This document shows positions 53,859-64,000 of a stretch of 64,000 nucleotides of DNA, one piece after another. A program made the position numbers and the translations under genes. Within the stretch, counting starts at the first letter, position 1, and the number at the start of each line of letters is the position of its first letter. Source of the stretch: Dendrophyllia cribrosa. Its lineage: Eukaryota; Cnidaria; Anthozoa; Scleractinia; Dendrophylliidae. The stretch is from NCBI GenBank assembly GCA_024195265.1, contig JAJLRJ010000007.1, positions 26,941,600 to 27,005,599 on the forward strand, in the 5' to 3' direction. The notes beneath the pieces were generated by a model. It made no database searches and was not told the DNA's origin. It saw nothing but the letters and a program-made list of their open reading frames with translations.

Positions 53859-56392
53859 CACCATCTTGTCTAGCTTTATTATATGTCCTTGGCATTCAAA
53901 GGGTTAATTAGCCTTATTAGTCACTTTTTTACTGCTATGGCAACTAAATTAATATATCAATATATCAATTCTAGTCTGTGACTATTAATTATTATATATG
54001 TTGCTTTTAATTATTATTGATTAAGGACTTATGCTCCACGTGGAGTTCCCAGGAATAAGTATGTCATTATTATATGATGAAATGCATAATTATTATAATG
54101 ATGTCATAAATTTAGCAATACACAGAGACTACCTGCAGTCGTCCTTCACTTCTCAGCCCTACATGTGGGCATGCAAAAATGTTTAAAATGACAGAAGAGG
54201 GAGGGAGTGCCCTTTGCATAGGTTTTCACCCTCATTCCTTGTTGCATGTGGATTCAGCAACATAGGTCTCATAGGTCATAGCTCATAGGTCACCCCAATC
54301 TTGGATTGCATCACTCAACTATCCTTGAAGGAAAATCAGCGACTTATTGCAGTCTATTTTAACACGTGGTACATATTATTATATACTGAAAAATAATAAG
54401 CAATTATTGGATGAGGCTGAGCGAAATATCGTGATTTGTCAGTGGCGAGCAGATCAATTATAAACAAGTAAAATCGCTCAGCGACTCCAATAACTCGGAG
54501 AAACACGTCGCCATTGTGATTGGAAGTGGACTATACTGCACACAAGCAGACCATTATTTGCAGAAAAACAATTATTTGAAGGCAGTTATTTGCAGTGACG
54601 TAGTAATGTCTTGGCCAATTTAAACACCGGATAAAATAACACGAATGATAACTATTTTTGATACAATAATTATTATTGTATCATGAAATTGTTATATCAT
54701 GGAATCATAGGCATAAAATCTGTATGAGTGTTTGGAAAAGGTGGGGATCGAGGTAGGGTAGAATTAAACAAAAGAGGCCTGCATGCCAATGTACACTATG
54801 TGCAGTCTCATTTTTTTAAGAGATAGTGGAGCAGGTGAAAGTCGCCTCACAGGAATTAACTTTCGCGCTCGCTAACATGTTTTCTCTCGCTCCACTATCT
54901 GTTAGAAAAATGAGAGACAGCTCGAAAATCTGTAATGGCATGTGGCCGATAGGAAAATATTGTTTTCGTTTCTCGATCTTTCAGTAATCTTCGGGGAAAA
55001 AAAAGGTCTGTAAAAAGAATACTTGAAAATTCTCCCCCCACCACACCCCCTCTAATTTTCTAACAAATAATCTGTTTCCGGTTGAGGCGATGAAAACGTG
55101 CTAAACTAATTAAACAGGTGAAACAGTCAAAACAACCCCGCTAAGGTAGCCGAACACCGTTTCGCGGGCGGTCACCGGCAATTCGCGTGACATCGCGGGT
55201 TTTTAGTAAGAATGGGAGACAGCTCCGTTTTGTAACCAATAGCCGCGGTTACACGAAGCATTTTTACCTAGGTAAATTTGATTTACCTAGGTAAAATCAA
55301 TTTACCTAGGCTTTTCGGCGACGGCAACGAGAACGTGGAAAAAACAATGGATTAATTAGCAAAACAACGGCTCTGCACGTGCGTTACACACTTTGGTAAA
55401 TTTCTTTGCGTTCTCTGCAAAACAACAACGTCAAATGACCAAATTAGAGGTTTCCTTTCTCTGTCTAAATATAAACTCCTTCCTTGCGAATTCAACTCCC
55501 AAACATTAGACAAATTACTGAAAGTCCTGAAACAATTTGGAATAATTGCGAGGTAATTTAAAAATTTTTAACTTACGTTTTCCCTGTTGTTATCGTCTCG
55601 GTTGCTTTAAAAAGTTTCTTTTTGAATTATTTAAACCTTGATTGCACAAAACAATTTGAGAATTTGCATTTTCATTGGCATGAAAACGACAGCGAGAGCG
55701 TGTAGAGCGTGCAGTAAAAAACTCACTGTCAAAACTCGACATTTCATTGGTTGGTTTACGTCTATTAACTTCAAGATCATTTCTTTCAAATATTTAGTTC
55801 ATATTCAAGGTTCATATTCCATCGTCACCGATACGTTTAACTTTTCTAAGCAACGCCGCCGAAGGCTAGAGGTCGGTTGTCAAGAAACGAGACCTTCAGA
55901 AGGTTTGGCTCGGAAATTCGGTTGTCCGTGGAAAGGAAATAGGTATATTAGATTGCCTACTAGTTAAGATTTACCTTCGAATCTTTTCATTGTAATTGTT
56001 TAGTACATTCGTTTTCCAGATACTGTGAGTTGACATTTGAATCTTACCATCGATAAACGTGACCGTTCGACCGGAATGAATAATGCCCCCTGGAGATTTA
56101 AACAACAGAAAAAGCTTGAACTTCTCGGCTCGCCGGCTGAGTCGTTTTTGCCAGCAATTATGTGAAATATTCCATGGAAGTTGAAGGAGGTTTTCCCTGT
56201 CCCTAGCCGTCGATTTTTTTTTCGATGCCAACTTCTGAAGCCGATAAAACGTCCTCCACCAGCGGAGCTCACTAATTATAATCTCTAATTATGCCCGATG
56301 CAAATCAGATACGCCAACAGAACAGCCCACAAAATACAAACACTTCTCGGCTCGTTTATTACGTCGCAGGGAAGGTTGGTGGTTTTTCAAGT
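53859..56392. other. Intergenic region, no gene seen
   Basis: Contains a 117-bp inverted repeat at 54802-54918 (TCTCATTTTTTTAAGAGATA mirrored) and three copies of the palindrome TTTACCTAGGTAAA at 55262-55310. Open frames lack domain similarity. Confidence 0.5.
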
Positions 56393-56541
56393 AATATATC
56401 AACAACGAGTGCGAGGGTTTCATCAGGGGTTCCAAACACCGAGAAACAGATGAAAGCACGAGGCCGCTTCGGCCGAGTGCTTTTATTGTTTCGAGGTGTT
56501 TGGAACCCCTGATGAAACCCGAAGCACGAGTTTTTGATATA
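56393..56541. mobile_element. Palindromic MITE, about 149 bp
   Basis: GTTTCATCAGGGGTTCCAAA at the left is mirrored by TTTGGAACCCCTGATGAAAC at the right, around GGCCGCTTCGGCC. The outer TGATATA-type bases also mirror. The right-hand sequence runs toward the ZMYM-like exon. Confidence 0.85.
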
Positions 56542-56747
56542 GCTTCTCAATCGGCGCCTAATTGCAAACAAAATAGAAAAAGAAAAGAAAAGAACAAAAG
56601 AAAGCAAAAATCCCGAGTTTTTGACATGTCTTCTCAAATGAAACAATAGGAAATTATGCAGTGACATGTTTCTCAAAGCAAACAATGATAAATTATTCAG
56701 TGATAATTTTTTTGCGCTTTGCCGAAAAAACACGTTTATATGCATGA

Positions 56748-57199
56748 GGACTTGTTGTTGATCACAGTTGGCGTCCGACCATTTCTGAAGAAGGTGCGCC
56801 GAAAGCTGTAAGGTTTCGAGAGCCGAGAACGTCATGCGAAGAAGAAGACTTAGTGGAGAAAGCTGTCCCCCTATCAACGAAGTATAAGAACAAATGGGCC
56901 CTGTCGAGTTTTAGTGAATGGCAATTTGCTCGGACGATTAAAGCGCCCGTTTTAGATCCAGGAGGCCTTTTCAAGGATTATGACTTGCATAAAGTCTCGA
57001 CGCTCTCTACAAGACTCGAAGAAATGGACGCGCTGAGCTTAAATTATTGGCTTAGTAAATTTGTTATGGAAGTGGCTAAGAAGACCGGTGAGAGATATCC
57101 CGCGAAAACTATTTACGGAATGGTTTGTGGTATCCGACGTTATCTTGAAGAACGGAATGGCGCTGACGCATTAAATGCCCTTGATAATAGCGACCGAAG
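56748..57199 (+). CDS. ZMYM/QRICH1-like exon (Crypton-derived domain), partial gene
   Basis: The open frame runs from after a TGA at 56745 to a donor GTGAGC at 57200, about 150 codons ending in phase 2. KNKWALSSFSEWQFAR, EMDALSLNYWLSKFVMEVAKKTGERYPAKTIYGMVCGIRRYL matches the N-terminal part of the domain that ZMYM2/3/4 and QRICH1 share with Crypton tyrosine recombinases. There is no ATG before residue EMDAL, so either an upstream exon exists or the start is lost. No following exon is identified in the window. It may be a fragment of a real gene or a gene-like copy, which are abundant in coral genomes. Confidence 0.7.
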
Positions 57200-57201
57200 G
57201 T

Positions 57202-59323
57202 GAGCTGAATTGCAATTATTTAGGGAGTAAAAATTTAGAGTTATCGAACTTGTACTAATGTTTACTCTCTCGCATGTTTAACAATGTACGAGTTGTATTA
57301 TGAATAAAAACCTCATTAAAATGCAAGTGTTTGATCTCAGATGAAAAACATGTTTGATCTCAGATGAAACACGGTGAGATCTTTATCTGGTGTTTCATTG
57401 GGTATCAAGATTCATCCACCTGACCAAAATATCCCTCATTGATTGGCTCTCCACTGCATGCATAATTAATGAGTTTGAGAAGTTAATCTACCGATACCAA
57501 AATGTACCCTGCCCAAAAAAACAGTTCTAGAAAAACATACCCTCCTATGCAATCATAGTTTTTATATCGTACCCGCCCTCTGCCATATGTAATGTTTTGG
57601 GTAGCCTGTGTGTTGAATGTTGAGAGGTGAGAATGAAGAGGCTTGGTTACATAGCTTTCAATATGGCTGCAACAAAAATATCGAGCGATTGTACCGGTGA
57701 GTTAGAAAAGTCTTTGAATTGGCAAGAGAAGAGGTCAGAAGTTCGCGAAAAGTCTGTTAAGGGAAAATATCTTAGATCCTCAATAACAATAACAATAAAT
57801 GTACCCCCCATTTCAAGTGATCTTAAAAATATGTACCCACCACTTTCAAGCGGGAATTTTGAGAATTGTACCCCCCTAGAAAAAGTGACGATGGGCCTTT
57901 AAAATGCTTTATTCGCTTTCTTACCAATTTTATCGGTTGAAAGACCACTTGCATTTACTTCAATAATCACATACTATAATGCGTCCAAACATAGTGAAAG
58001 ATGACCAGAATTTACAGAAAATTTCAACGGATTACACCGACAAAGTCGAGATAATAAGCAGTGTATGATTGCTAATGGTAGAAAATTAAATGTACTCGTT
58101 ATTATGAATACCTCTTATTAGCCGAGTTCGAGGTCCGTACCGTAAGTTACGGACCGAGTTTTTTTCCCTCGATTTATGGCCCAGGCGCGCGGAAAAAAAC
58201 GAGGATCCGTAACTTACCGTACGGACCGAGAAAAACGAGGCTAATAAGATATTTATTATATCTCTAAATCGGAGATAAAGGAAAACCTTAAAGGTCAAAA
58301 GATGGACGGCTTCATTTGACTGACGTACGTCACAAGAAAGCAAAGAGCAAATTTATTGGCTTTCAAAAATAGTGTGATCGGTCCTCGATTCGGCGTGAAC
58401 TTGCGTGGCTCTTGAATGAAAACTATATAAACGAATTAATTTATTCTTCCATGTGTTCGATAGGACGACGGAAACCTGACACAAGGTAGTTTTTTAAAAA
58501 ATTCTTAGTTACTGGGGAAGACAAGTGAGGAAAAGAAGAATGAAAACGCCGCGATGAAATCGCTGAAACAAACATGTTTGTCATACTGGATAATGTGGCT
58601 GTGGCAGCATTTCGGTCTACACCGGTGAACGGAGAAACTCTCAAACTTAAAAAAGTATAAGCTTACTGAAAATATCTCCTCATCAAATACTGCAAGCTGT
58701 TTTTGGCTTTTTGTTGTGCTTTAGTGGCTTCGTGCCAAACGTTGTGCATTGATGAGTTTGAATTTCAATCGCACCTGACAAATTTTCAGCGTAAGCTGCA
58801 GCAAGAGCCGAGCGTATTTGCGAATACGCAAAAATTGTTTTCGGGGAATCCACTGCAAGGACAAAAATTTCGCTGAGGAATCAAGGTACACTTTTAGCGT
58901 AATTCTGTAGCCTTAAGTTTGTTCTTCTAAGAGTCACTGCCGCAAACGCGATAACTCTGAACTTAAATTTTATAGCGGAGCACTCGCCGGGCCGAAGGCC
59001 CGGCTGCGCAGCCCCATACTCATAGAATCCATGCTCGACATTTTTCATGGTCATGGCCAGCGGAATGTTTCGCGGGCGGCGTCTTTACATGTGTGTCCGT
59101 CCGAGCGTTGGGCAGGGCTAATTCGCGGGCGCGTATGACGTTGCAAAACATCGCGTATGACGCCACACGCGCGGCAACACAGCCGTCAGCTCGGTAAACA
59201 CTTTTTAAAGTTTTAAACTAGTAGTAATTGGAAATTAGGGGAGTGCGTTCGACAGGGTGGGGTGATGGTACAGGGAGTGAGGAAGTGGGAGGTGGAGGTG
59301 AGGGCCAGTAAGCGGTGGTGGTG

Positions 59324-59354
<31 letters not shown>

Positions 59355-61020
59355 GAGGTCAAGGAGTGGCAGTTATTATATCGTCATATTCTCGGGATAT
59401 TTTCAGTTTAGAACTATACAATCCAAGTCCTGTTTTGTTTACATCAAATCGCTTTTCAACCTATGAAATTAATGAACAAACACATACAAATGAACAACAA
59501 AATCTTCTTTTGAAAAAATTTATTTAAAAAAATAAATAACCTGATTTGCCAAAAGCAGTTATTGTAAAATTTGACGTCTACAGAGGTCCATCTCTCAGTC
59601 ACAGTCTTTAAGGAAGAAACAGCGTGACATTTGCGTTACTTTTTGTTCACATTTACATACATGCAAATATATCAAGCGAATAACATTGAATATTTGACAA
59701 ACAGCAGCACAGATGTAATTAGGATGATGTGATTCAAACATAAGCTTACACGATCTACAATGAAACTAAACAAAATCATAAAGAAATCGAATGTTATTTA
59801 GTAAAATAGCAATGATAAGATAAGCAAACAAAGGAACACCGTGATGCAGCCGTCTATATTTTTAATACCTGAAAACAGCAACAACAGCGAGCAAAAACAT
59901 GCGGGCATAAGTTACGGGGAGGAATTGTTGGATCCAAACAAAAAAAAAATCGCAGCCAACCATTATTGCGTTCGACGATAGGAGAACGCTTTCTAATTTC
60001 GTCGGGTATCGGTCTGGGCGCAGGGGATTGTGGGAGAAATTGGGCTGAATGCTATGCAATTTCAGGGTTTGGATGCCATCTTGGACTGGCACACTTAGCC
60101 TCGATTCCATTTGGACTAGCACACGTAGCCTCGATTCCATGTGATAATTTTCTCGGCCGCCGGGAACTGGTATTTACACGTGGTATTTACACGTAACAAG
60201 ATGCTCGGGCCATAGAAAATATGCCAATCAGCGAGAATCAAATCATGGCGATGATTCGGCTGACACGAACGAGACAAACAAACGAGAATTGAGCAAGAAT
60301 TGAGCGAGACATATGTACCGTCGTGACATTCGGATGGCTTGACTGAGCTAGAATCGGGCCATATTCAAGCCATCCCGTTCGCAAATTTATGGCCAGACAC
60401 GAGCGAGATTCAAACCAGAAAACGAGCAAGAATCAAGCGACGAATGTTTTTCTCACTTTGATGGAGATTATGCGGATGGATCGATGGAACGCTCGCGAAA
60501 CCAAACTCGGCTTATGTTTATTCCCGAAGACACTCCAAACTTTCTATGATGTTTTAGCGCGGTGGAAAACTGGAAATGAAGGCTGAGAGTTTGGAAAAGC
60601 TTAATCTTAATTTGGCGAACGAAACTACAAAGAAAGCAGAGAATTTGTAGAAGCACATAGTGTGTTTATATAAATACTTGCGACTTTCGCTTTTGCCAGC
60701 GTGTTTTCAGGTTTCAAATTACCGTTTTGACATATACAAATTCGGTGCACTTTTTCCACGGGACCGCCAAGCACTTTTCTTTACCGACAACTACAACAAA
60801 CTTCAAAGGATTTTTTTTTCTGCTACCAAACTTTCCCTACCGTCTTCATACACAAAGTAAATACAGGTTTCACTGTACACAATAACCCTTAATTTGACAA
60901 TATGCCATAGACATATTCATCTATCCCAATAACCAAAAATTAAAATCCCTCCTTTCAACTGCCGAACGCACTACCCTAATTTCCGATTTCTCCTAGTTTC
61001 ACTTGCCGTATGACAGAGAC
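57202..61020. other. Intergenic region, no supported gene
   Basis: Holds an inverted repeat at 58113-58249, a G run near 59326-59352, and a duplicated 29-bp unit (GCACACTTAGCCTCGATTCC-type) at about 60080-60140. The frame at 57627-57902 lacks any recognised domain. Confidence 0.45.
58113..58249. mobile_element. 137-bp inverted-repeat element
   Basis: TCTTATTAGCC at the left mirrors GGCTAATAAGA at the right. Inner CCGTAACTTACGG-type palindromes and runs of CGAG occur on both sides. Confidence 0.65.
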
Positions 61021-61026
61021 CGATGA

Positions 61027-61400
61027 ATTGTATTCTATTCTCACCGGTCTCACCTGTCCTATTTGAGTTATGGGCAATCTGCCGGAAGCCTTCGACCAAT
61101 AATGCGAAATAGAAACAGTCTAGAGAAAAGGGAAAAAAAAAAAAAAAAAAAAAAGGGGTGGGGGAGGGAAAGGTAAAAGCAGGTCGAAGGCGACCGAGAG
61201 AGGAGGATAGGAAAAACCGGTAAGAACAAGATACAAAAGGGAGAACTATAGAAACGCATTCACCCTCGACAATTTTAGTCAAACTGGCAACATGCTAATT
61301 TACTCACTCTCTTTTATAGGCGCTTGGGTGAGACCGCTGAGAATAGTATTCTATTCTCACCGGTCTCACCTGTCCTATTTGAGTTATGGGCAATCTGCCT
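61027..61400. repeat. Direct repeat of about 50 bp, 315 bp apart, with a local palindrome
   Basis: TATTCTATTCTCACCGGTCT and the following GTCCTATTTGAGTTATGGGC-type sequence occur at about 61029-61082 and 61346-61400. At the second copy, GGGTGAGACCG lies upstream in mirror orientation. These may be the terminal or split repeats of the adjacent retroelement. Confidence 0.6.
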
Positions 61401-62009
61401 ACGCCGAGAATCAATGCAAACAGCCACATGAACAGACCAAAAGGCACGCACACCAAGAAAAAATACCCAACACTCAAACATAAAAGGAGGAAAACTCCAA
61501 CACCAAAGCCAAAAACCGGCCCAAAAATATATGTATTCTGAGGCGCCATCCCTCGGGCCGCGGATAAAGGCGCACCGTCGGAATGAACCCAGCGGGTAGA
61601 AGTCCGTGGTAGAGGATAATTTAGCGAAAGTTTAGCACGCTAGTAGGGGGCTGAAAAAGAGAAAGAGAGAAAAGGGCAAACATGAGAGAAAGTGCGATAA
61701 GAAAAAAAAAAAAAAAGAAAAAAGGCGGCTCAAGGGATGGCAGTTTTAAGCCTCAGTAATCCGAGAGGGAATAAGACTCCCTTTTAAAACTGCCAACCCA
61801 GAGCGGGAAAGAAAGGGGAACAAAAACTGGGTCGGGAGAAAGAGAAAAAAGAAGCGCGCGCGCAAAGCTAAAACAGCAAAAAATAAACGAAGAAAGAAAA
61901 TACAAGGGAAAAAAGCTTTTATAATTCTGAACATGGGCTACAAAATATTTAAGGTATATGTAACATCAAAAGGCAACTTGTAACACAGCAAAAAAGCGAA
62001 GCAGAAAAA

Positions 62010-62534
62010 CTATTGGGAGCTAGCATTGTCTCTGGTGCGAGGGGAACGCTGGTAGGGGAGGAACCTTCCCCTGGAGGGCCTCTGTCGCCTCTTAAAACAG
62101 AACGGGGAGGTGTGGCCGGGGGCTCCACAAAAATTACAAACGAGACGAGAGCTCGTGACATTGGAACGTGACGCTGGGGAAGCGGCGGTTGATGGGCCAG
62201 CAGCACGAAGAGACTTATCCACCTTAGCGATTGAATCTAAGACTTTAGAGTAATCTTTGTCTGAAAATAGCGCCATGAAGTAAGCCTGAAATTGCTCCCG
62301 GGACTTGTCGAGACGGTCTCTCAACGCCCTGGTGGCGGCGGAGAGGAAGTTTGCTTTTTCATGCTTTGCATTCTGGGCTGCCGCTACCAAATCTTCCGCC
62401 AAGGCCAAAGCGTGGTATTTATCGAAGTCATGTTTACGGCGCAGGCCGTAAGCAGCGAGGTTAGACAAACCACTTTCTACATCAGATTGTTGACGACTCT
62501 CAAGGGCTTGGATACGTCTCAGTAGATTGGCAAC
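62010..62534 (-). CDS. Retroelement gag-like protein with CCHC zinc knuckle
   Basis: The open frame of 175 codons begins at a good acceptor (TTTATCAG before 62534), so it is probably the downstream exon of a spliced or chimeric transcript; the upstream 5' part is not found. A coiled or helical region (LLRRIQALESRQQ, then LALAEDLVAAAQNAKHEKANFL) is followed by CNFCGAPGHTSPFC, a CCHC knuckle, and an arginine-rich tail. This fits a Gag of a YR or LTR retroelement. No RT or recombinase follows on this strand before the direct repeats at 61.0-61.4 kb, so the element is partial. Confidence 0.65.
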   Translation of the reverse strand, partial: VANLLRRIQALESRQQSDVESGLSNLAAYGLRRKHDFDKYHALALAEDLVAAAQNAKHEKANFLSAATRALRDRLDKSREQFQAYFMALFSDKDYSKVLDSIAKVDKSLRAAGPSTAASPASRSNVTSSRLVCNFCGAPGHTSPFCFKRRQRPSRGRFLPYQRSPRTRDNASSQ

Positions 62535-62699
62535 CTGATAAAACGAGGGGAAGATAACAAAAACGCGCAAAGAAACGCAAAAAACAAGCTCCCATGTGAA
62601 AAGTAAACATAATCAAAACAAATACAAAACCGGCAGATGAACAAAAGCCGGAAAATAAAAAGCGCAAAACAAAATAAAAGGGGGTGACGCCACAAAACA

Positions 62700-63600
62700 A
62701 ACACCATGAGGCAAAATAAGGCCAATTAGCTCATGGGAGAGCAATACCTTTTGGATTCTGCTCAGATACACAAAAAAGGCGTACGCCACAAAATTAAACA
62801 AACACCATGAGACAAGATACAGCCAATTAGCTCATGGGGGAGCATGAAACCTTTTGGGTTTTGCTCAAACAAACAAAAGGGCGTACGCCAAAAAACAAAC
62901 ACCATGAGACAAAATATAGCCAATTAGCTCATGGGAGAACAATAAGCCTTTTGGGTTTGCTCAAATACACAAAAAAGGCGTATGCCACAAAACAAACACC
63001 ATGAGACAAATAAAGCCAATTAGCTCATGGGAGAGCATGAAACCTTTTGGGTTTTGCTCGAACAAACAAAAGGGCGTACGACAAAAACAAGCACATTGAG
63101 ACAAAATACAGCCAATTAGCTCATGGGGGAGCATAAAACCTTTTGGGTTTTGCCCAAACAAACAAAAGGGCGTACGCCAAAAAACAAACACCATGAGACA
63201 AAATGTAGCCAATTAGCCCATGGGAGAGCAATAAGCCTTTTGGGTTTGCTCAAATACACAAAAAAGGCGTATGCCACAAAAAAAACACCATGAGACAAAT
63301 AAAGCCAATTAGCTCATGGGAGAGCATGAAACCTTTTGGGTTTTGCTCGAACAAACAAAAGGGCGTACGCCAAAAACAAACACCATGAGACAAAATAAGG
63401 CCAATTAGCTCATGGGAGAGCATGAAAACCTTTTGGGTTTTGCTAAAACAAACAAAAATGTACGCAAACAAAACACCATGAGACGAAATATAGCCAATTA
63501 GCTCATGGGAGAGCATAAAACCTTAGGGTTTGCTAAAACGAATAAAAGGGGCGTACGCAACAAAGAACAAACCATAAGATAAAATAAAAAGAGATACGCT
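62700..63600. repeat. Minisatellite, about 96-bp unit, nine to ten copies
   Basis: Units start CACCATGAGACAAAATA, contain GCCAATTAGCTCATGGGAGA and CCTTTTGGGTTTTGCTC, and end GGGCGTACGCCA. Copies start near 62702, 62804, 62901, 62998, 63095, 63190, 63286, 63382 and 63474, then decay. Two pairs of copies about 288 bp apart share private variants (CTTTTGGGTTTGCTCAAATACAC), showing three-unit higher-order duplication. Confidence 0.92.
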
Positions 63601-64000
63601 CATGGCGAGAGCAAAAATGTTATGGATTTTGCTAACACGAAATAAATGGGCGGGCTGAAGCAGACACACACAAACCTAGAGATAAAATAAAGCCCGAAAA
63701 AAAAACTGATTAAGGGAGCGAAAAATGTGAGGGATTCGCTGCCAATAAACTAACAAACAACATGAAAACTTAAAACGCCACGAGGCAAAAAAGGAAAATA
63801 ATATACGAAACGCGCAAATGGCAAGCAAAAGCAGAAAACACTAATGTGGCTAGCTTAAAATGTACCGGAGAGAAAGTACAAAAAGGGCGCAACGTGGAAA
63901 CTAGCGAAGGGAAACGAACGGGAAGCGAAGCGATAACGAGACAAAACGTGAAACTAGGGTACCAAGAAGGGATGAAGCAACGAGGAAAGCAATAAAAGTA
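63601..64000. other. Purine-rich tail of the window
   Basis: A-rich sequence with decayed minisatellite units up to about 63730 and no coding frame. It is probably still part of the retroelement region. Confidence 0.4.

Noticed and set aside
57627..57902. 91-codon plus-strand frame
   Set aside because: No domain, unusual composition and no splice context.
61068..61282. Minus-strand frames with long Phe or Ser runs
   Set aside because: Caused by an A homopolymer at about 61133-61154 and purine-rich sequence.
62613..63516. Series of similar 60-88-codon frames with NPKGFMLSHELIG
   Set aside because: Translations of the 96-bp minisatellite; every unit gives the same peptide and the frame breaks between units.
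62700..63600. CRISPR-like regular spacing
   Set aside because: The whole unit repeats with no unique spacers, and the DNA is eukaryotic.

Overview
This is animal nuclear DNA, AT-rich and packed with transposons. The protein and repeat repertoire suggests an anthozoan cnidarian, most likely a stony coral; that is inference from family resemblance and not a species call. Host genes have GT-AG introns, and many foldback repeats, SINEs and retroelements lie between and inside them.

Layout. At 0.6-6.9 kb, TAMM41 (minus strand, single exon) sits head to head with a three-exon SPMIP11/TEX49-like sperm microtubule inner protein gene (plus strand). The pair is now separated by a 2.35-kb foldback element and a 204-bp palindrome. 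At 10.2-35.5 kb lies a complete 13-exon TMEM245 gene (minus strand, 879 codons, every splice phase consistent). A DIRS/Ngaro-order tyrosine-recombinase retrotransposon occupies its intron 6 and is itself split inside the reverse transcriptase by a young 5'-truncated LINE. FNTB (protein farnesyltransferase beta, single exon, plus strand) starts 255 bp from TMEM245, forming a second head-to-head pair. At 39.8-42.4 kb there is a Sulfotransfer_4-type sulfotransferase (minus strand) and a decayed partial copy of it; the region upstream of its start codon carries two independent transposon insertions about 28 bp apart.

From 45 to 53.4 kb there is a broken PHD-finger gene. Its intron holds a LINE nested in a MITE. 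Its second exon is split by a 4,659-bp Polinton/adintovirus-type element (48453-53111) with a perfect 6-bp target duplication, long terminal inverted repeats, a packaging-type ATPase with an N-terminal C2H2 finger, a pX-like core protein, and a frameshifted acidic/zinc-ribbon protein. Each terminal repeat of this element carries a tRNA-His(GUG) gene, fully paired in the left copy. The element lacks polymerase, integrase and capsid genes.

From 53.4 kb to the end the window holds more MITEs, a ZMYM/QRICH1-like exon at 56.7-57.2 kb, a retroelement gag exon at 62.0-62.5 kb, and a roughly 96-bp minisatellite at 62.7-63.6 kb.

The four recognised housekeeping or conserved genes (TAMM41, SPMIP11, TMEM245, FNTB) look intact. 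The mobile elements are mostly non-autonomous, with recurring TTAA, 8-bp and 9-bp target duplications visible in the sequence.
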